Source: Flaveria trinervia
Taxonomy: Eukaryota; Streptophyta; Magnoliopsida; Asterales; Asteraceae
Assembly (NCBI GenBank): GCA_025506515.1
Contig: CM046456.1
Span: 67,106,896-67,170,895, forward strand
Length of the DNA: 64,000 bases
Reading direction: 5' to 3'
The translations under genes were made by a program, and so were the position numbers. Under the pieces are notes generated by a model, which was not told the DNA's origin, did no database searches, and saw only the letters and a list, made by a program, of their open reading frames with translations. Shown here one piece after another: positions 22,431 through 34,630 of this stretch (positions within the stretch are counted from its first letter, which is position 1; each line of letters begins with the position of its first letter).

Positions 22431-22767
22431 GATGTATCGAGACCCAAGTAAAGATTATTGGTGGTCGGGTATGAAGCATGATATGGTGGAGTACGGGAGT
22501 AAATGCCTTACTTGTTTACAAGTGAAGGTCGAGCACCAAATACCGTATGGGAAGCATTGAGGTGATCGAGGCTACAACTGAGAAGCTCGAAGGGATTAAA
22601 GTCTTGATGAAGGTAGCCATAGAAAGACAAGAAGTCGTATGTTGATAAACGACATAGAATGATTGAATTCTAGGTGGAGACTAGAAAAGAGATGAGACAG
22701 TACTACCCGCAATTGTTTAAGGAATAACAGGTTTCGAGGACGAAACCTATATAAGGGGGGGGGGACT
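22431..22767 (+). pseudogene. Integrase fragments of gypsy B joined to protease
   Basis: YWWSGMKHDMVEY-SKCLTCLQVK at 22456-22540 is the second half of the gypsy integrase HHCC finger. Then KSYVDKRHRMIEF (22629-22670) is the integrase C-terminal segment. The catalytic core, RT and RNase H are missing, so two deletions separate protease, finger and tail. It ends at a G-rich polypurine tract (22753-22765). Confidence 0.75.
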
Positions 22768-25285
22768 TGTAACACCCGGAAATTTTCTTTGAAGCCGACA
22801 AAAAAAGAAAAGAAATAAAGTTCAAAGTCGAGGGACCAAACTTGCCAAACGGGAAGAAACTTGGATGAGTGGGGGTATAAAAGGGGGAGGGCAACCCACA
22901 CCCTCCCCATTCTTGCAAAACTCAACCAGAGAGAAGAGAAAGAGAAAACGAGGAGAAAACCTTGGTTCGGGTGGATTCGAGCGTGAAAATCAAAGTGTAG
23001 CGGGTCAAATCGAAGCTTTACTCGACGGGATTGTTTTTGTGAGTTCTAGGACCCCTCTTTTACACGTTTTTGAATGATTTTGGGGTTGGAACACATCTGA
23101 AAACCATTTTTCAGGTATTTGGGTGTAAACCCGTTTATGTATGTATGTGTATGTGTAGGAATCGTTTGGGACTTGATTTCGGGCTTGGTTGTGCTTGAAT
23201 GGTGTCGTGGTATGCTTCCCTAAGGTTTAGAAGGGTTGATTTGAGCTTAAAATAGGTTTGGAGGTTGAACATGGCAGCTGCAGTACGGGATGAACTGCAT
23301 TCTGCACCCGACTAGGGCTATGCAACTAGAGGTCCATGCGTCCGAATGGCATGCGACTGGGTCCATACGCATGAAAGTAGTGCGACTAAGGTTCATTCGT
23401 ATGCGAGTAGTGCGACTAAGGGTCATACGCATGAGGGCTATGCGACTGAAGGAAATGCGGATGAAGGTCATACGAAGGTCATGCGACTGGAGTCCATACA
23501 CCTGTGAGTCGTGCGATTGAGGTTCATATGCATGAAAGGTGTGCGACTGAGGGCGATCTGCATGAAGGTCATGCGACTGAGGTCCATACGCCCGGATGTT
23601 ATGCAACCGAGGTCCATTCGCATGGGAAGCATGTGATTGGAGGCTATGCGACTAGAGGTCCATTCGCCTAAGTGTTCTCATATGTATGGAAGACCATGCA
23701 ACCGAAGGGGGTCCATACGCCCGAATGACCATAGTACTATCTGACTTTCGGGAAAGTGCGGACGTAGGCTCAGACCTTCAGGGTTGTAGAGGATGTGATG
23801 GGCATGGATGATGTAAGATGATCTATCATGATGAGCTGATGATGATGATGTTGTGATGCATGATGATGTGTGATTCCGTATAATTATATGATGTGATGCG
23901 TGTGATTTGTGTGATGTCTAATGTCATGTGATTGTTCATGTTGTATGATTATGCATGATGTATGCTATGGGTGTGCGATGTAGCCTTGTGCAATTGATGT
24001 TGTATTTTGTTATGTTCCTTATTACTATGTATGATTGTCTTCCCGTGGCTTGCGATATATGTTAATAAATGTAATGAAAGTATTATGTAATGTAAAGTGG
24101 AAGATAAAGAAAAGAGGAATGTAATGAATGAATAAGTGTATGGAAAGGCTTGCAAGCAATATGTACAGAGGTGCATGACTCTATGATGTCATAAGCTCAA
24201 CTGCGTGTGGTTTAGCTAACCCGTAAGGATACACACAGGGGTTCAAGTCTTTGTGGCTGACCAATGGTATGGTACGTGGTTATAGTGGTTACCCACCTCG
24301 ATGCTGGTGCCAGGCTATGTGTGGTGTGGAAGTCATTTTATGATTTTCGGCCCAGTACTCGAGTATGCATAATGTGGGGATGTTGTATATGTGGTTATAG
24401 TGGTTACCCACCTCGATGCTGGTGCCAGGCTATGTGTGGTGTGGAAGTCATTTTATGATCTTTGGCCCAATACTCGAGTATGCATAATATGGGGGTCTTG
24501 TATACGTGGTTATAGTGGTTACCCACCTCGATGATGGTGCCAGGCTATGTGCAGTGTGGAAGTCATTTTATGATCTTCGACCCAGTATTTGAGTATGCAT
24601 AATGTTGGGGGTGTATAGAGCAGAGGGATCTTTGTTGCTTGCCCCAGTGCTGGTGCCAGGCTATGTGTGGTGTGGAAGTCATTTTATGATATTCGGCGCA
24701 GTACCCGCTGTGTGCATACGTTTGGGGTATAGCTGCTAACGCTGATCCGGAAGGAGTTATAGAGATAAAGAAAGAAAGAGTTAATGAAAGTATGTGATAA
24801 ATGAAGCGAATGATAATGTAACGTACGATGATTAATGAATGAAAGTAAGAACGTATGAACGAATGGAAGAATGTTAACGAATGTAATGGAAGATAATAAT
24901 TATATTATCTATGTGTACGTATGATGTATGCTCGCATGAAAGTAAAGAACGGTTTTAATGAAAGAATAGTATGTTTTATTATAAAACTAGAACTCACACA
25001 GCAACGCTAACTTTTATGTGTTTCTAGTTGGCAGGTAATGATTGCTGAGGATAGCACGGGTCGGCTACTCAGCTCTTTTGGATGGCATTCTCTATTTTTG
25101 CGTTGTAATGAGAACAAACAATATTTTGAATGGACGCTTGTATTAACTTGCAAAAGCAATTGTAATGATATGAAAAGTTATTTTTATGTTTCCTATGCAA
25201 TGTCTTAGGTATGATTAAATGTAAATTATATGTTTTATGTGCAATGATTTACCAGCTGTAAGCGTCCCGGGAACGGGGCCTTACA
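22768..25285 (+). repeat. 3' LTR of gypsy B
   Basis: 2518 bp; TATA box 22876-22883, word array 23300-23735. Three copies of the 113-114-bp unit at about 24274-24617 (start ACGTGGTTATAGTGG) plus a partial copy to 24730. The 227-bp excess over the 5' LTR equals two such units. Confidence 0.92.
24274..24730 (+). repeat. 113-bp minisatellite, 3 full units plus a partial
   Basis: Units begin ACGTGGTTATAGTGG, contain CCACCTCGATGCTGGTGCCAGG and end GTATGCATAATG. One full unit is present in the 5' LTR (19620-19735), so copy number changed after insertion. Confidence 0.93.
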
Positions 25286-25474
25286 CCAATCTAGCATTCT
25301 ATCATTACCAAATCGCTTATATTTATTAAGTGAGTATTCACTACCCATTTTTCATGTTTTATTATTTAGGGAAATCATTTGATTCAATATTCAATCATTG
25401 TTATTTATTGCTATTCTATTTCGAAATTCAATTCGAGACATGCTATGTTATTACTTGCAATTATATGTACGTAG

Positions 25475-26885
25475 TGTAGGGCCCCGTTCCCGGGAAACCT
25501 CACAGTTGGTTAATCATAGCATAAAATCATTTTTCATAACCAAAACATTGTAGCATAATAAAATAAACATTCATGTAAAACTTGGAAACCATATTGTACT
25601 CATACATTTGTCCTTTAATTGTAAATAAAACATAGTAAATGTCATCCACTGCCATCCAAGGAGCTTTCCACCTTGTGTCATCCTCAGCAGCATCATTTAC
25701 CTGCCAACTATTTTGCATAAAAGTCAGTTTTATTGAGTGAGTTTTAGTTTTAGGTAAATAAGAAAATATAACTTTATGATTCATATAATGACCATGCATA
25801 CAACATAATACATAACATTTCTTGCATCATAATAAGCATGTTCATTATATTTCATTCTTTCATTATCTTTCATTTTCATCGTATAATAACCACGCATACA
25901 ACAAAGCAAGAGCTCCATGTTGATCAACAACGAATATCGATCCCTATCAGTACACATCATCATGGTAGCTAACCCACGACAGTTGATCCACACTGCAAGG
26001 CACATAGCCCGATCATGAATACGGATCAATCATCATACATTAGACTCACGTAAGCAAAGTCTATCATAGTGCTTGCAAAAATTTTCATCATCAAACGAGC
26101 CTAGGGGTAACATTCATTACGTTTCACTTTTCATTACTATCGTCTTTCACTTTATTATATAATACTTAACTTAATAAGTATACAACAAGCCAAATACTAG
26201 TCATCATAAAACATAAACGACCCTCCGCGGGACAGCGGGGGTTCGGGGGCGGCAGCCCCTGATAGCGGGGTCCTAGGGGAAGCAGCCCCTAGTGAGGTCC
26301 AAGGGGCAACACCCTTGGTTGGGGTTATGCTGCCAGGTCAGCGCGAAATTTTTTTGTTTTTAAACATTTATACAACACATTTCCTTATAGAAAATCGATC
26401 TTCTTGTTAAAGCCTTAAAAATCTCGGTCATTTAAAAACGTATATTTAGTATGCATAATAACCCAAAACATGGAAAAACTTACAAATAAGGAGATCTAGA
26501 ACTCACCTGGATATCGTGAGTAACCTCTAAACTAAGCTTTCTAGGCTAGGATCACACTAAATAGCCTGGATTTGTTGCTTATTTCTTATGGTTTTGATGT
26601 TCCAACACCTAGATCTTCAATCTCTTAACCTTTGAGCTTCAAATCTTAATTTTTCTTCACTTTCTCTCTCTACTTTCTCTCTTTACGAATTTTGGTGGCT
26701 AGGGTTCAAATGAGGAAGATGGTGGCTGATTAGGTGGGTTTGATGGCTGATTATGGGCCCTAAATCACTTATGCTCTTGCCCATAAGCCTAATTTAACCC
26801 ATAACCCATTTCCTTCCATTATTAAATACCCACTAGTTAAGCCCATTATCCTCGATGACTCGTTTTGAGTTTTCGGGGTGTTACA
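25475..26885 (-). mobile_element. Solo gypsy-type LTR, second family
   Basis: 1411 bp. On the minus strand it begins TGTAACACCCCGAAAAC and ends GGGCCCTACA. Flanks CGTAG (25470-25474) and CATAG (26886-26890) are a duplication with one mismatch. It shares with family B the ends and the block ACTTTTATGCAAAATAG-TTGGCAG (25694-25730 reversed). A GC-rich block at 26220-26340 has repeated CAGCCCCT/GCGGGG phrases. No TATA box is clear. It sits in the second old LTR. Confidence 0.82.
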
Positions 26886-27741
26886 CATAGTTAGATAAAC
26901 TATATGAGAACAAAATCATTAGTTCATGCAACTGGAATAATTCATTTTATAAGGCGTCATTTGCGTACCGAGTTAATTCAGTTACTAGTTTTGATTGTGT
27001 TGGTTTATTTATAAGTGTTGACATCGTCATGTGAATCGAATTGTTTTCAATCATTCTAATCAATCTATATATGTATTCAAACTTGTGATTACTCACTAGC
27101 TAATTCGTTAGGTGACTCGTTATTTCTCACATGATTTAAGAAATGCAGATTAGTGGACTTCTTCATGTTTATATAAAAGTAGGGCCTAGATTAATAAAAT
27201 ATTTTATTATGATATTTGAATATTTATTGCATGTAATGAAGCATTTGATTAGAATCATTTAATAAAAATAACATTTAATATTAATTCAACTTATTTAATT
27301 TCATGTGTTATGAATAATTGATTCACATTCGTCTGCCTCCGATGATTTCATTGTTGGTCAAAATGTGATACTGAAAACAATTTTATAGTGTTAAAAATAC
27401 GTGAAAATCCTGACCGTCTCCTATAATATTTGCAATCACCCTCCTTAAACCTTTGCAACTAAGGAAATAGCAAAATTATCTCAAACATATTGTTGACAAA
27501 GGAACTACAATAGGGTCCGAAGGATTCGTTGACCTTTTGATTGGCCACGAACGATATTTTCATTAACTGGGTCTATCATCGAGTAGATTTTGAAATTTCC
27601 ACCCGCCGTGTAAAATTTTTTAGGGTCGGCCACCGGTTATGATAAAAAACCAAATATTGACCCAAATTGTTTTTAAATAGAATTTTTTTTTCTTTTCCAT
27701 GGAAAACTAAGTCTCATTTAGTTCATAAATGTTTTGTCAAG
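26886..27741 (+). other. Right part of the old LTR, then sequence without a gene
   Basis: 26886-27370 continues the old LTR interrupted by element B and the solo LTR; its end (CACATTCGTCTGCCTCCGAT, then GTGATA) matches 1428-1474. Nothing is recognised in 27371-27741. Confidence 0.5.
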
Positions 27742-28288
27742 TTACATCAAAATAGAAGGTAGACGGGCAACAAGCTGCGCCGCCACCCCTTTCTGAATAG
27801 CAAATCCTAACCTTCCAAAAACAAATCCTTGCCTCCCCGGGGTGGAGCAATGGTTGTCTATGACCCGTTGGATCTTGGTCAAAAAGTTGATAGCTTCTGG
27901 CGCTAGGGAGCCAAATGTATCAAAGGCAAAGGGAACAAAAGCGTGCTGGTTCTCTGCGCAAGCTTTAGCATGTTTATCCACTTTCTTTGATTCTGCTTTT
28001 CTTGCTGCTTGACCAGCAACAAAACCGTTTTCCCGTAAACCAACCAAAGAGGAAACCCCTGTGAGGTCCACACAAGCATGTTTGCCCCCAGCCTAGCCAA
28101 AGACGAGCAGATCCGCTGGTCGCAAAGTAGACCTCCCCTCCATAGGGTCCGTGAGGAAATTCACAGGGGCTTCTTTCTTAGCAGAAATCCCAGCTCTTCT
28201 TAGGATGTCCCCCAAAACATCTCGTACCCAGTCATGCCGATATTTGAACGCAGGTAGCTCTTTACAGTGAAGGGCATGCTCCCCATAT
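27742..28288 (-). pseudogene. C-terminal fragment of a plant RT-like/nuclease-like transposon protein
   Basis: Reading down from 28288: EHALHC, KYRHDWVRDVLGDI, KKEAPVNFLTDPMEGRSTLRPADLLVFG, a stop in place of Trp, GGKHACVDLTGVSSLVGL, KKVDKHAKAC, HAFVPFAFDTFGS and FAIQKGVAAQLVARLPSILM ending at TAA 27742. I recognise this as the conserved C-terminus of a family usually annotated as reverse transcriptase-like in plants. RHD, R-P-A-D and ACVDLT are spaced like a restriction-type nuclease site (inference). The N-terminal RT is absent; the fragment ends abruptly at about 28288. Confidence 0.65.
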
Positions 28289-29257
28289 AGAATTTATATT
28301 TATAATAATGTCACATGGTATATTTTGAACAAACCAAATTTTAACCTAGCTTGATTTTAAATAAATTTTATATTAAAATATACATAATATTACACACGTC
28401 ACGACGTATATTCAAAATTATAAAAAAATAGTTTAAGAACTATCTATAATATCAAATTATAAATAAGTAATAAATGGAGTTGGACATTTTTGCTTTAACA
28501 ATTTATTAATTACTATTCAGTTATTATCATTAGTATTCATAATTCATTATCGCTTCTATTAAAGCTCTGGTTGGTGGCTCAGTGCTACACAAATTCAAGT
28601 TCACTACAGTACACGTTATCAATAAATTATAATAAAAAATTATTTTTAGTACATTTCTCATTATTTAATATATAAAAAAATTATTTTTCCATATCTCATT
28701 CATATCAAATATTCTAAACAATTATATATATTTTTATTTTATGTATTTTATATATATCAAATAATTAAACTAAACAATTATATATATTCTAATTACTAAC
28801 TTGAATATACACAATTTTATGCATATGATACAATTATATATAGTTTTATTTTATATTCAATACTTTTATAACTTCTATAATTTAACCCTACAAAATTTAA
28901 TTTTCAACTTTGTTACCCGGCCTACCTTTTTCATTTGCAACAAAATTTCAATTCACGTTTCGTTCTAAATTTTGATAGTTACACTTCGTAACATGCACAT
29001 GTGGTTTAACGTTATTACGCATATTTTTTCCTGTTTAGCAATCTCGTTGCAATGTTTGGGTAGTCCTAGTTTGACTTAGTTATTTTGTTTTTAATGTTTT
29101 ATGTTTCACGTTTCACGTGTATGGTTTAATATTTTTACGTCTATTTTTTCGTTTGGTTTTATTTTTTGCATTTTTATTTTTTTTAATACGAGTTTTATCC
29201 GATGTTGTTGATTGCTAACGGTGGTGTGAATATTGGTGTTACTTGACATGATATTAC
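28289..29257. other. AT-rich stretch, possible Helitron interior
   Basis: No coding signal. 28960-29130 has repeated CACGTTTCACGT and TTTAACG-TATTACG phrases and leads to the probable Helitron 3' end at 29290. A 5' TC end was not found. Confidence 0.35.
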
Positions 29258-29290
29258 GCCCCCGCCACAATGCAGGGGGCTTAATACTAG
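29258..29290 (+). mobile_element. Probable Helitron 3' terminus
   Basis: A hairpin with stem GCCCCC (29258-29263) / GGGGGC (29275-29280) is followed eleven bases later by CTAG (29287-29290) and then T. Helitrons end in a GC hairpin and CTRR, inserted between A and T. Confidence 0.55.
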
Positions 29291-29366
29291 TTAAATATCT
29301 AGTATACAAATCTTATTATTTTAATAATTATTAAAACATATTAAATTATTTGATTTCAATCATGTT

Positions 29367-30099
29367 TGTTGATACATGTATGTCCCTAGATCATGATATG
29401 AAATGTGATAGATCTTGTTTGTCTGATTCTGATATGTAATTTAACATGATTAATGAAATGATATTGGTTGTTTGTGATTTGTAATGACTAATATTTCATT
29501 AATGAGTTGATATTAATTTGGTTAATTAGGTTTGTGGTTGTTAGAATTGTTACACATAATGTTTATTCATTAATACATTCAAACTTAACTTAATGAAGTT
29601 CTCATGCGAATGGCCCATGCGAATGGACCATAAGCATGAATAACTTCATACGAATGACTCAGTCGCACGACTGAACCAGGAGACTGGATTAGTCGTATGA
29701 TTGATACATAAGATTGACTCAGTCGCACGACTGAACACTCAGTCGCGCGGATGAATCAACCGCATGGTTCAATCGCACGGCTGAACCATACTAATGGTTC
29801 AGTCGTACGATTGAATAATACCAACCTATAAATACAACCCAATTCGTGAAAAATAAGAGCTTTTGATTAATTACGATTCCAGACGTACCCTAGCCGTCCA
29901 GAAGCCTACCAATTCGTTCTCCAAGTTCATAGAACACATTAGATCGATTCCCTGTCGATTTCTAACATTAGTTTCAATTCTTCATTGATTCTTCGTGTGT
30001 TCTCACTGATTGGATCGCCAATCAAATAGGATTCCGCACTATTTGATCTGGTTTACACGCTAATCTCCAGGTATTTCATTCAAATACCAGGTCCTAACA
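29367..30099 (+). repeat. 5' LTR of copia C
   Basis: 733 bp. Word cluster 29601-29818 directly upstream of TATAAATA at 29827-29834; downstream ACCC-AATTCGTG as in element A. The primer site TGGTATGAGAGC (30102-30113) has C to G at one base. Confidence 0.93.
29827..29834 (+). promoter_or_regulatory. TATA box of copia C LTR
   Basis: TATAAATA, eight bases downstream of the word cluster. The 3' LTR copy is at 43102-43109. Confidence 0.75.
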
Positions 30100-30324
30100 A
30101 GTGGTATGAGAGCTTTGGCTCTTGATTACGTGTGATTCAATCAAGATTGATAAAAAGTTTGTGTTTTTGCACTAAAAACGCAATCTTTTGTGTCAAAAGT
30201 GATCTTGGACGTTCCCTGCTCATCAAAGTTTGGTTTCTACGGACTTAGGCGATTAGACCTTGCGAAATTTCGTATTTTTACGGCTAAATCACGTTTAACC
30301 TAGAAATTTTCGCAAACCAGCAGC

Positions 30325-30562
30325 TTCAGTCACACGAGTGAGCCATTCGCACGACTGGACCTCATTCGCATTGCTCAGACGCACCATTGGACATACTCGT
30401 ATCTCCATTCGTATGATTGAACCTTTTGGTCGTACTGTTCATACGCATCAGATTCATTCGCACGACTGAGCTAATCGCTTAGTTCAGTCGCACGATTGAA
30501 CCAGTCGTAGAGTTCATACGCACGACTAGACCATTCGCACCCTTCAGTCGCCCCAGTGACAA
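30325..30562 (+). repeat. Word cluster in gag leader of copia C
   Basis: About ten copies of TCGCACGA-YTG-type words between the primer site and the gag ATG (30593), less regular than in element A. The remaining leader is unstructured. Confidence 0.75.
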
Positions 30563-30592
30563 TTTGTTTTATTAGACTTAAAGTTATTCGCA

Positions 30593-33412
30593 ATGGAAGA
30601 TCAAATGTCAGCCTTTACTGCTGGAAAGGACTCTAGGATCAGAACCTGCTGTTGCTTGAGAGTGAGGTGGGTAATCATAATAAACCACCAAAGCTCTTGA
30701 AGGTAGATGAGTTTTCCCACTGGAAACAACGTTTTGAGATCTACCTCAACGGAGTGGATCCGAAATGTGGGAAGCCATTGAGATTGGATATAGTACACTG
30801 GTGGGAGCTCATGGAGTTAAGCTAACATTAGGAGGGATGACGGACATGTAGAAAGTCAAATACAATGTAGAAAAAAAAGTTTATGCATTGATTACACAAT
30901 CTATTCCTAAAGACATATTCCACCAGTACTCAGAAAATAAGCAGTCCAAGAAACTTTGAGATGACTAGAAAAGAGGTACGACAGGAATGCTTCATTGAAG
31001 GCGATCAAGGCTAAGGAGTTAAAGAAGGAATTCGATAACTTCTCATCGATGGGAAATGAGAGTTTGGACGATGTTATAGATAGATTCTACCATCTGATGA
31101 GTGAACTGCATATACATGGGGTGGCTACTACCATGGAAGAGAAAGTTACTAATTTTGCAGACGGATTGACTGAAAAATGGGCTTCATTCGTGTCTAATCT
31201 TAGACAGAATGGAATGCTGGCAAAACTGGATATTAATGACTTCATTCTTAAGTTGCGAGAAGAGTCACTTAGGATGAAGTACAGAGTTCAGAAGTCTTCA
31301 TACAATCAAAATCCAGCTTTATACAATGCCACGCCTCAAGCTAAGACATCTGGAGTACCTCTCCAGACTGCATTTGTGTCTAGCTCATCGGGTCCTTCAC
31401 ATGCATCTCCTTCAGGATCATACACATCGGGACTTTCTTGTTCCCACTATATTGGATCCGAAGCAAGTGCTACTAAACTGAAGACCGAGAATCTCGGAAA
31501 TGTGACAGTGGAAGTAGCTCGAGAACAGATGGATCTTTTGGCTGCAATGGTCCATTCTTATGATGAACTTGTTGCTGGGAAGATTGGAAACTGCCATTTG
31601 GCAGACGAGGACTACGAGCAGGTGGACGAAATGGAGCTTGAGAGGATGGATATAATGTGGCTTTAGCTAGTGCTGTCCGGAGGGCAAAGAAATTTGTAAA
31701 ACAAACCGGACAGAACTTGGTAGCTACAAAGGATACCACATTTGGCTTTGACAAGAGCAAAGTGACCTGCTTCAACTGTGGAGAGAAGGGACACTTCAAA
31801 AGAGAATGTGTCAAGCCTAAGAAGACGGGTAACGGGAACCCATTCTCGTCCTTCACTCGTCAAAACAAGCAAGCTACCAGTTCTACTTCATCAAGCAAGG
31901 ATCCAAAAGCCTTGACTGCTCATGATGATGAAGGACAGGATTGGAGCTTTAGGTTTGTCTCACCAGGGGAATCAAACATTGCAAGTGTAGAAGATATTGA
32001 CAGTGATTCTGCTAGTGAATGAGATCTAGCAGTTGAGATAGAGATGTCACATAGTGAAGAAGCAACTGCAACCGAGGTCAGTTACCAGCCTAAAGAGGAG
32101 ACTACCACGTCAGAGACAGAAAAGATAGAATCACCAGAACCAGAGACATCTGATGCTGCGTTGATGGCTAACTCAGGTAAGTACTACTGACCAAATGTTT
32201 GATAATCATGCTTGTTCTGATTGTGATACTTTTAGGAATAGCATAGATGAAAATTTTGCTAGGTTATTAGATCATAATGATAACTTAGTAAAAGATTTAC
32301 AACTGTGCACTGAGGCTAATAGGGTATTAAAACAAAATGAGCATAGTTACAAAGAAAAGATAGACCTTTTGACTAAACAGCTTAGGGAAACCAAAGTAGT
32401 TGCCTTTAACCAAGCTAATGACATTAGGTATTATCTAAACTCCCTAGAAGACACTAAGAAGCAAAAGGCAGTTCTAGAAGTAGAAGTAAAGTCATTAAAG
32501 CAGAAACTGCACAGTTGGACTAGTTCCTCACACATAGTCCAACACTTAGTGAGAGAAAGGAACAACGGGGAGGGATTGGGTTATAAAGTGGTTCCACCAC
32601 CACCCGAGACTTTGATGAACACTAAGACTAGACCAATAAATAGTAATCCCATCAAGGATCATGTGGTGTCTACTCCTCTTGTTAGTGATCCAGATTCCCT
32701 ATGTTCATCTATTGACTCAGAAAACAAACAAAAGGAGGCCACTTCAAAGGCAAAGGATAAATTGTCTAGTGTTAATCTGGAAAAGGAATTTGAAAAGGTT
32801 AACTTAAAGTCAGGATCAAATAGGGTCAAATCAGAACCTAAAAGGACGTCTAAGGTTAATCTTTCACATACGTCAAGTCAAAAACCTATAAACCAAAAAG
32901 AAAAGGATGTTAAACAGGTTAAAACAGTTAACTTAGTTAAACCAGAGAAAACAACCAAAGAACCAGAGTCAAAACCTAGAGTGAGTTATATTACTAGAGT
33001 GTCACACACTTCTCCACAAAGAAAGTTTAATCATAAAGTTGATAGCAGGTCGTGCTACAACTGTGGTGAATATGGACACATTGCTTCCTATTGTCACTTC
33101 TATCAGACACCTAGGAAGAAGATTGAACTTCAGGTTTCAAAGCCTAGGTCTTCTAAGAGGATCTCACTGACTCCACCTAGAAGAACTAGTGAACCTAAAA
33201 TTCAACCTGTAAGTCAGTCGACTGTTTATCACAAACAGGCATTGCACAAATCTGGATTATGGAAGGAGAAGACATCCTCAGTGTCTGATAATAATGACAA
33301 AAAGGAACCTGAGCTACCCTCATCCTCTAAGGGTCAATGGGTAGAATTTATGATGTGTGATGCCTCTAGGAAACCCAAGCCAGTAAAGACTTGGGTTCCT
33401 AACCTAAACTAA
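30593..33412 (+). pseudogene. gag of copia C (two zinc knuckles, coiled coil)
   Basis: ATG at 30593 (MEDQMSAFTAGKDSR), frameshifted at once. PPKLLKVDEFSHWKQRFEIYL near 30688 is the usual copia gag start. A 223-codon piece (30995-31666) holds the core. Then come knuckle 1, CFNCGEKGHFKREC (about 31768-31810), a stop near 32022, and a 405-codon open piece (32195-33412) with a Leu/Lys/Glu coiled coil, a Lys/Ser-rich basic segment and knuckle 2, CYNCGEYGHIASYC (about 33054-33095). It ends TWVPNLN-TAA at 33410-33412 in frame with the protease that follows, as in element A. Confidence 0.87.
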
Positions 33413-34630
33413 TCCTTTACTTTGTATGTGCAGGGTGTTCGATACAGTGCTGAAACTAACACGTGGATAGTAGACAGCGGAGCATCCAGGCACATGACAG
33501 GAAACATCTCTTTTATCAAACGTCAAGCAAATAAAAGGAGGGCATGTTTCATTTGCTGGAAACAAGGGTGGCTATATCACAGCACAGGGAGAAGTGGGGA
33601 ATCAGAAAGTTAAGTTTGATAAAGTGAACTACGTTCAACAACTACAAAATAACTTACTTTCTGTTTCCCAAATATGTGATAAGGGATTTAAAGTCATCTT
33701 CGACAACAAGAAGTGTTACGTACTAAAGAAAGACTACGTGATCCCAGAGGACCAAGTTTTGATGACTGCCTCAAGATATAAAGATCTTTATGTCTTGGAT
33801 CTGTCAACAGCTTCTATAATGGATCATGAGGTTCAGGTTTTCTATCTAAAGCTACTGAAAAAGATTCCATCTCCTGGCATAGGAGAATGGGACACATTAG
33901 TCAAAGGAAGATGAATCACTTGATTCAGAAGGATCTGGTGAGAGGAGTTAATGTCAAGAACTTCCAGCTTCCTGACTTTTGTGTAGCTTGCAAGAAAGGC
34001 AAACAGACAAAGAAGTCTCATACGGAAAAGAAAGTTCATTCAATAGAACTACCTCTTGAACTTCTTCACATGGATCTGTTTGGTCCAGTCAGTACAAAGA
34101 GCATTGCAGGCGACTTGTACTGTTTTGTGGTCACTGATGACTACTCAAGGTTCACTTGGGTAATGTTTTTGAAATTCAAATCAGAAACATTTGAGTCATT
34201 CAAGGAATTGTAACCACACTGGAATCTATCTACAAGCTGAAAGTTAGACAAGTACGCTCAGACAACGGAACGGAATTCAAGAACCAGTGGATGGAGACAT
34301 ACTGCAAGGAAAAGGGAATTGTGTATCAATTCACTTCTGCCTACACACCTCAGATGAATGGCATTGCTGAGAGAAAGAACAGAAGCTTGATAGAGACAGC
34401 ATGGACTATGCTGGCAGACTCGAAACTGCCTATCCAATTCTGGAATGAGGCAGTGGCGAATGCATGTTACACACTGAATCGAGTCCTGATAGTCAAGCAC
34501 CATGGAAAGACATGTTACGAGCTACTACAAAGACGCAAACCGAACTTGGAGTATCTCGAACCATTTGGCGTGCCGTGCACACTTCTGAAAAGACACAAGA
34601 GGGTAAATTCAGCGAGAAGGTAGATGAAGG
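33413..34630 (+). pseudogene. Protease and integrase of copia C, frameshifted
   Basis: Protease: WIVDSGASRHMTGN at about 33465, with the D-S-G-A active site intact; a frameshift follows near 33520. GAG-pre-integrase: GHISQRKMNHLI and FCVACKKGKQ (33890-34010), so both Cys of the HHCC finger are present. Integrase core: LLHMDLFGPV (first Asp, near 34070), SDNGTEF (second Asp, near 34260) and GIAERKNRSL (Glu, near 34370); all three catalytic residues are readable but split over two frames by an indel near 34210. It inserts the cDNA into host DNA. Confidence 0.87.

Larger units (their letters stand above)
18119..25285 (+). mobile_element. Gypsy LTR retrotransposon B (chromovirus-like), internally deleted
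   Basis: 7.2 kb, duplication CCAAT at 18114-18118 and 25286-25290. LTRs of 2291 and 2518 bp (TGTAACA...CCTTACA) surround only 2.36 kb of internal DNA: Met primer site, gag with two zinc knuckles, protease end, then fragments of integrase. RT and RNase H are absent. Gag and the integrase motifs place it in Ty3/gypsy; Tekay-type chromovirus is an inference. Non-autonomous. Confidence 0.92.
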
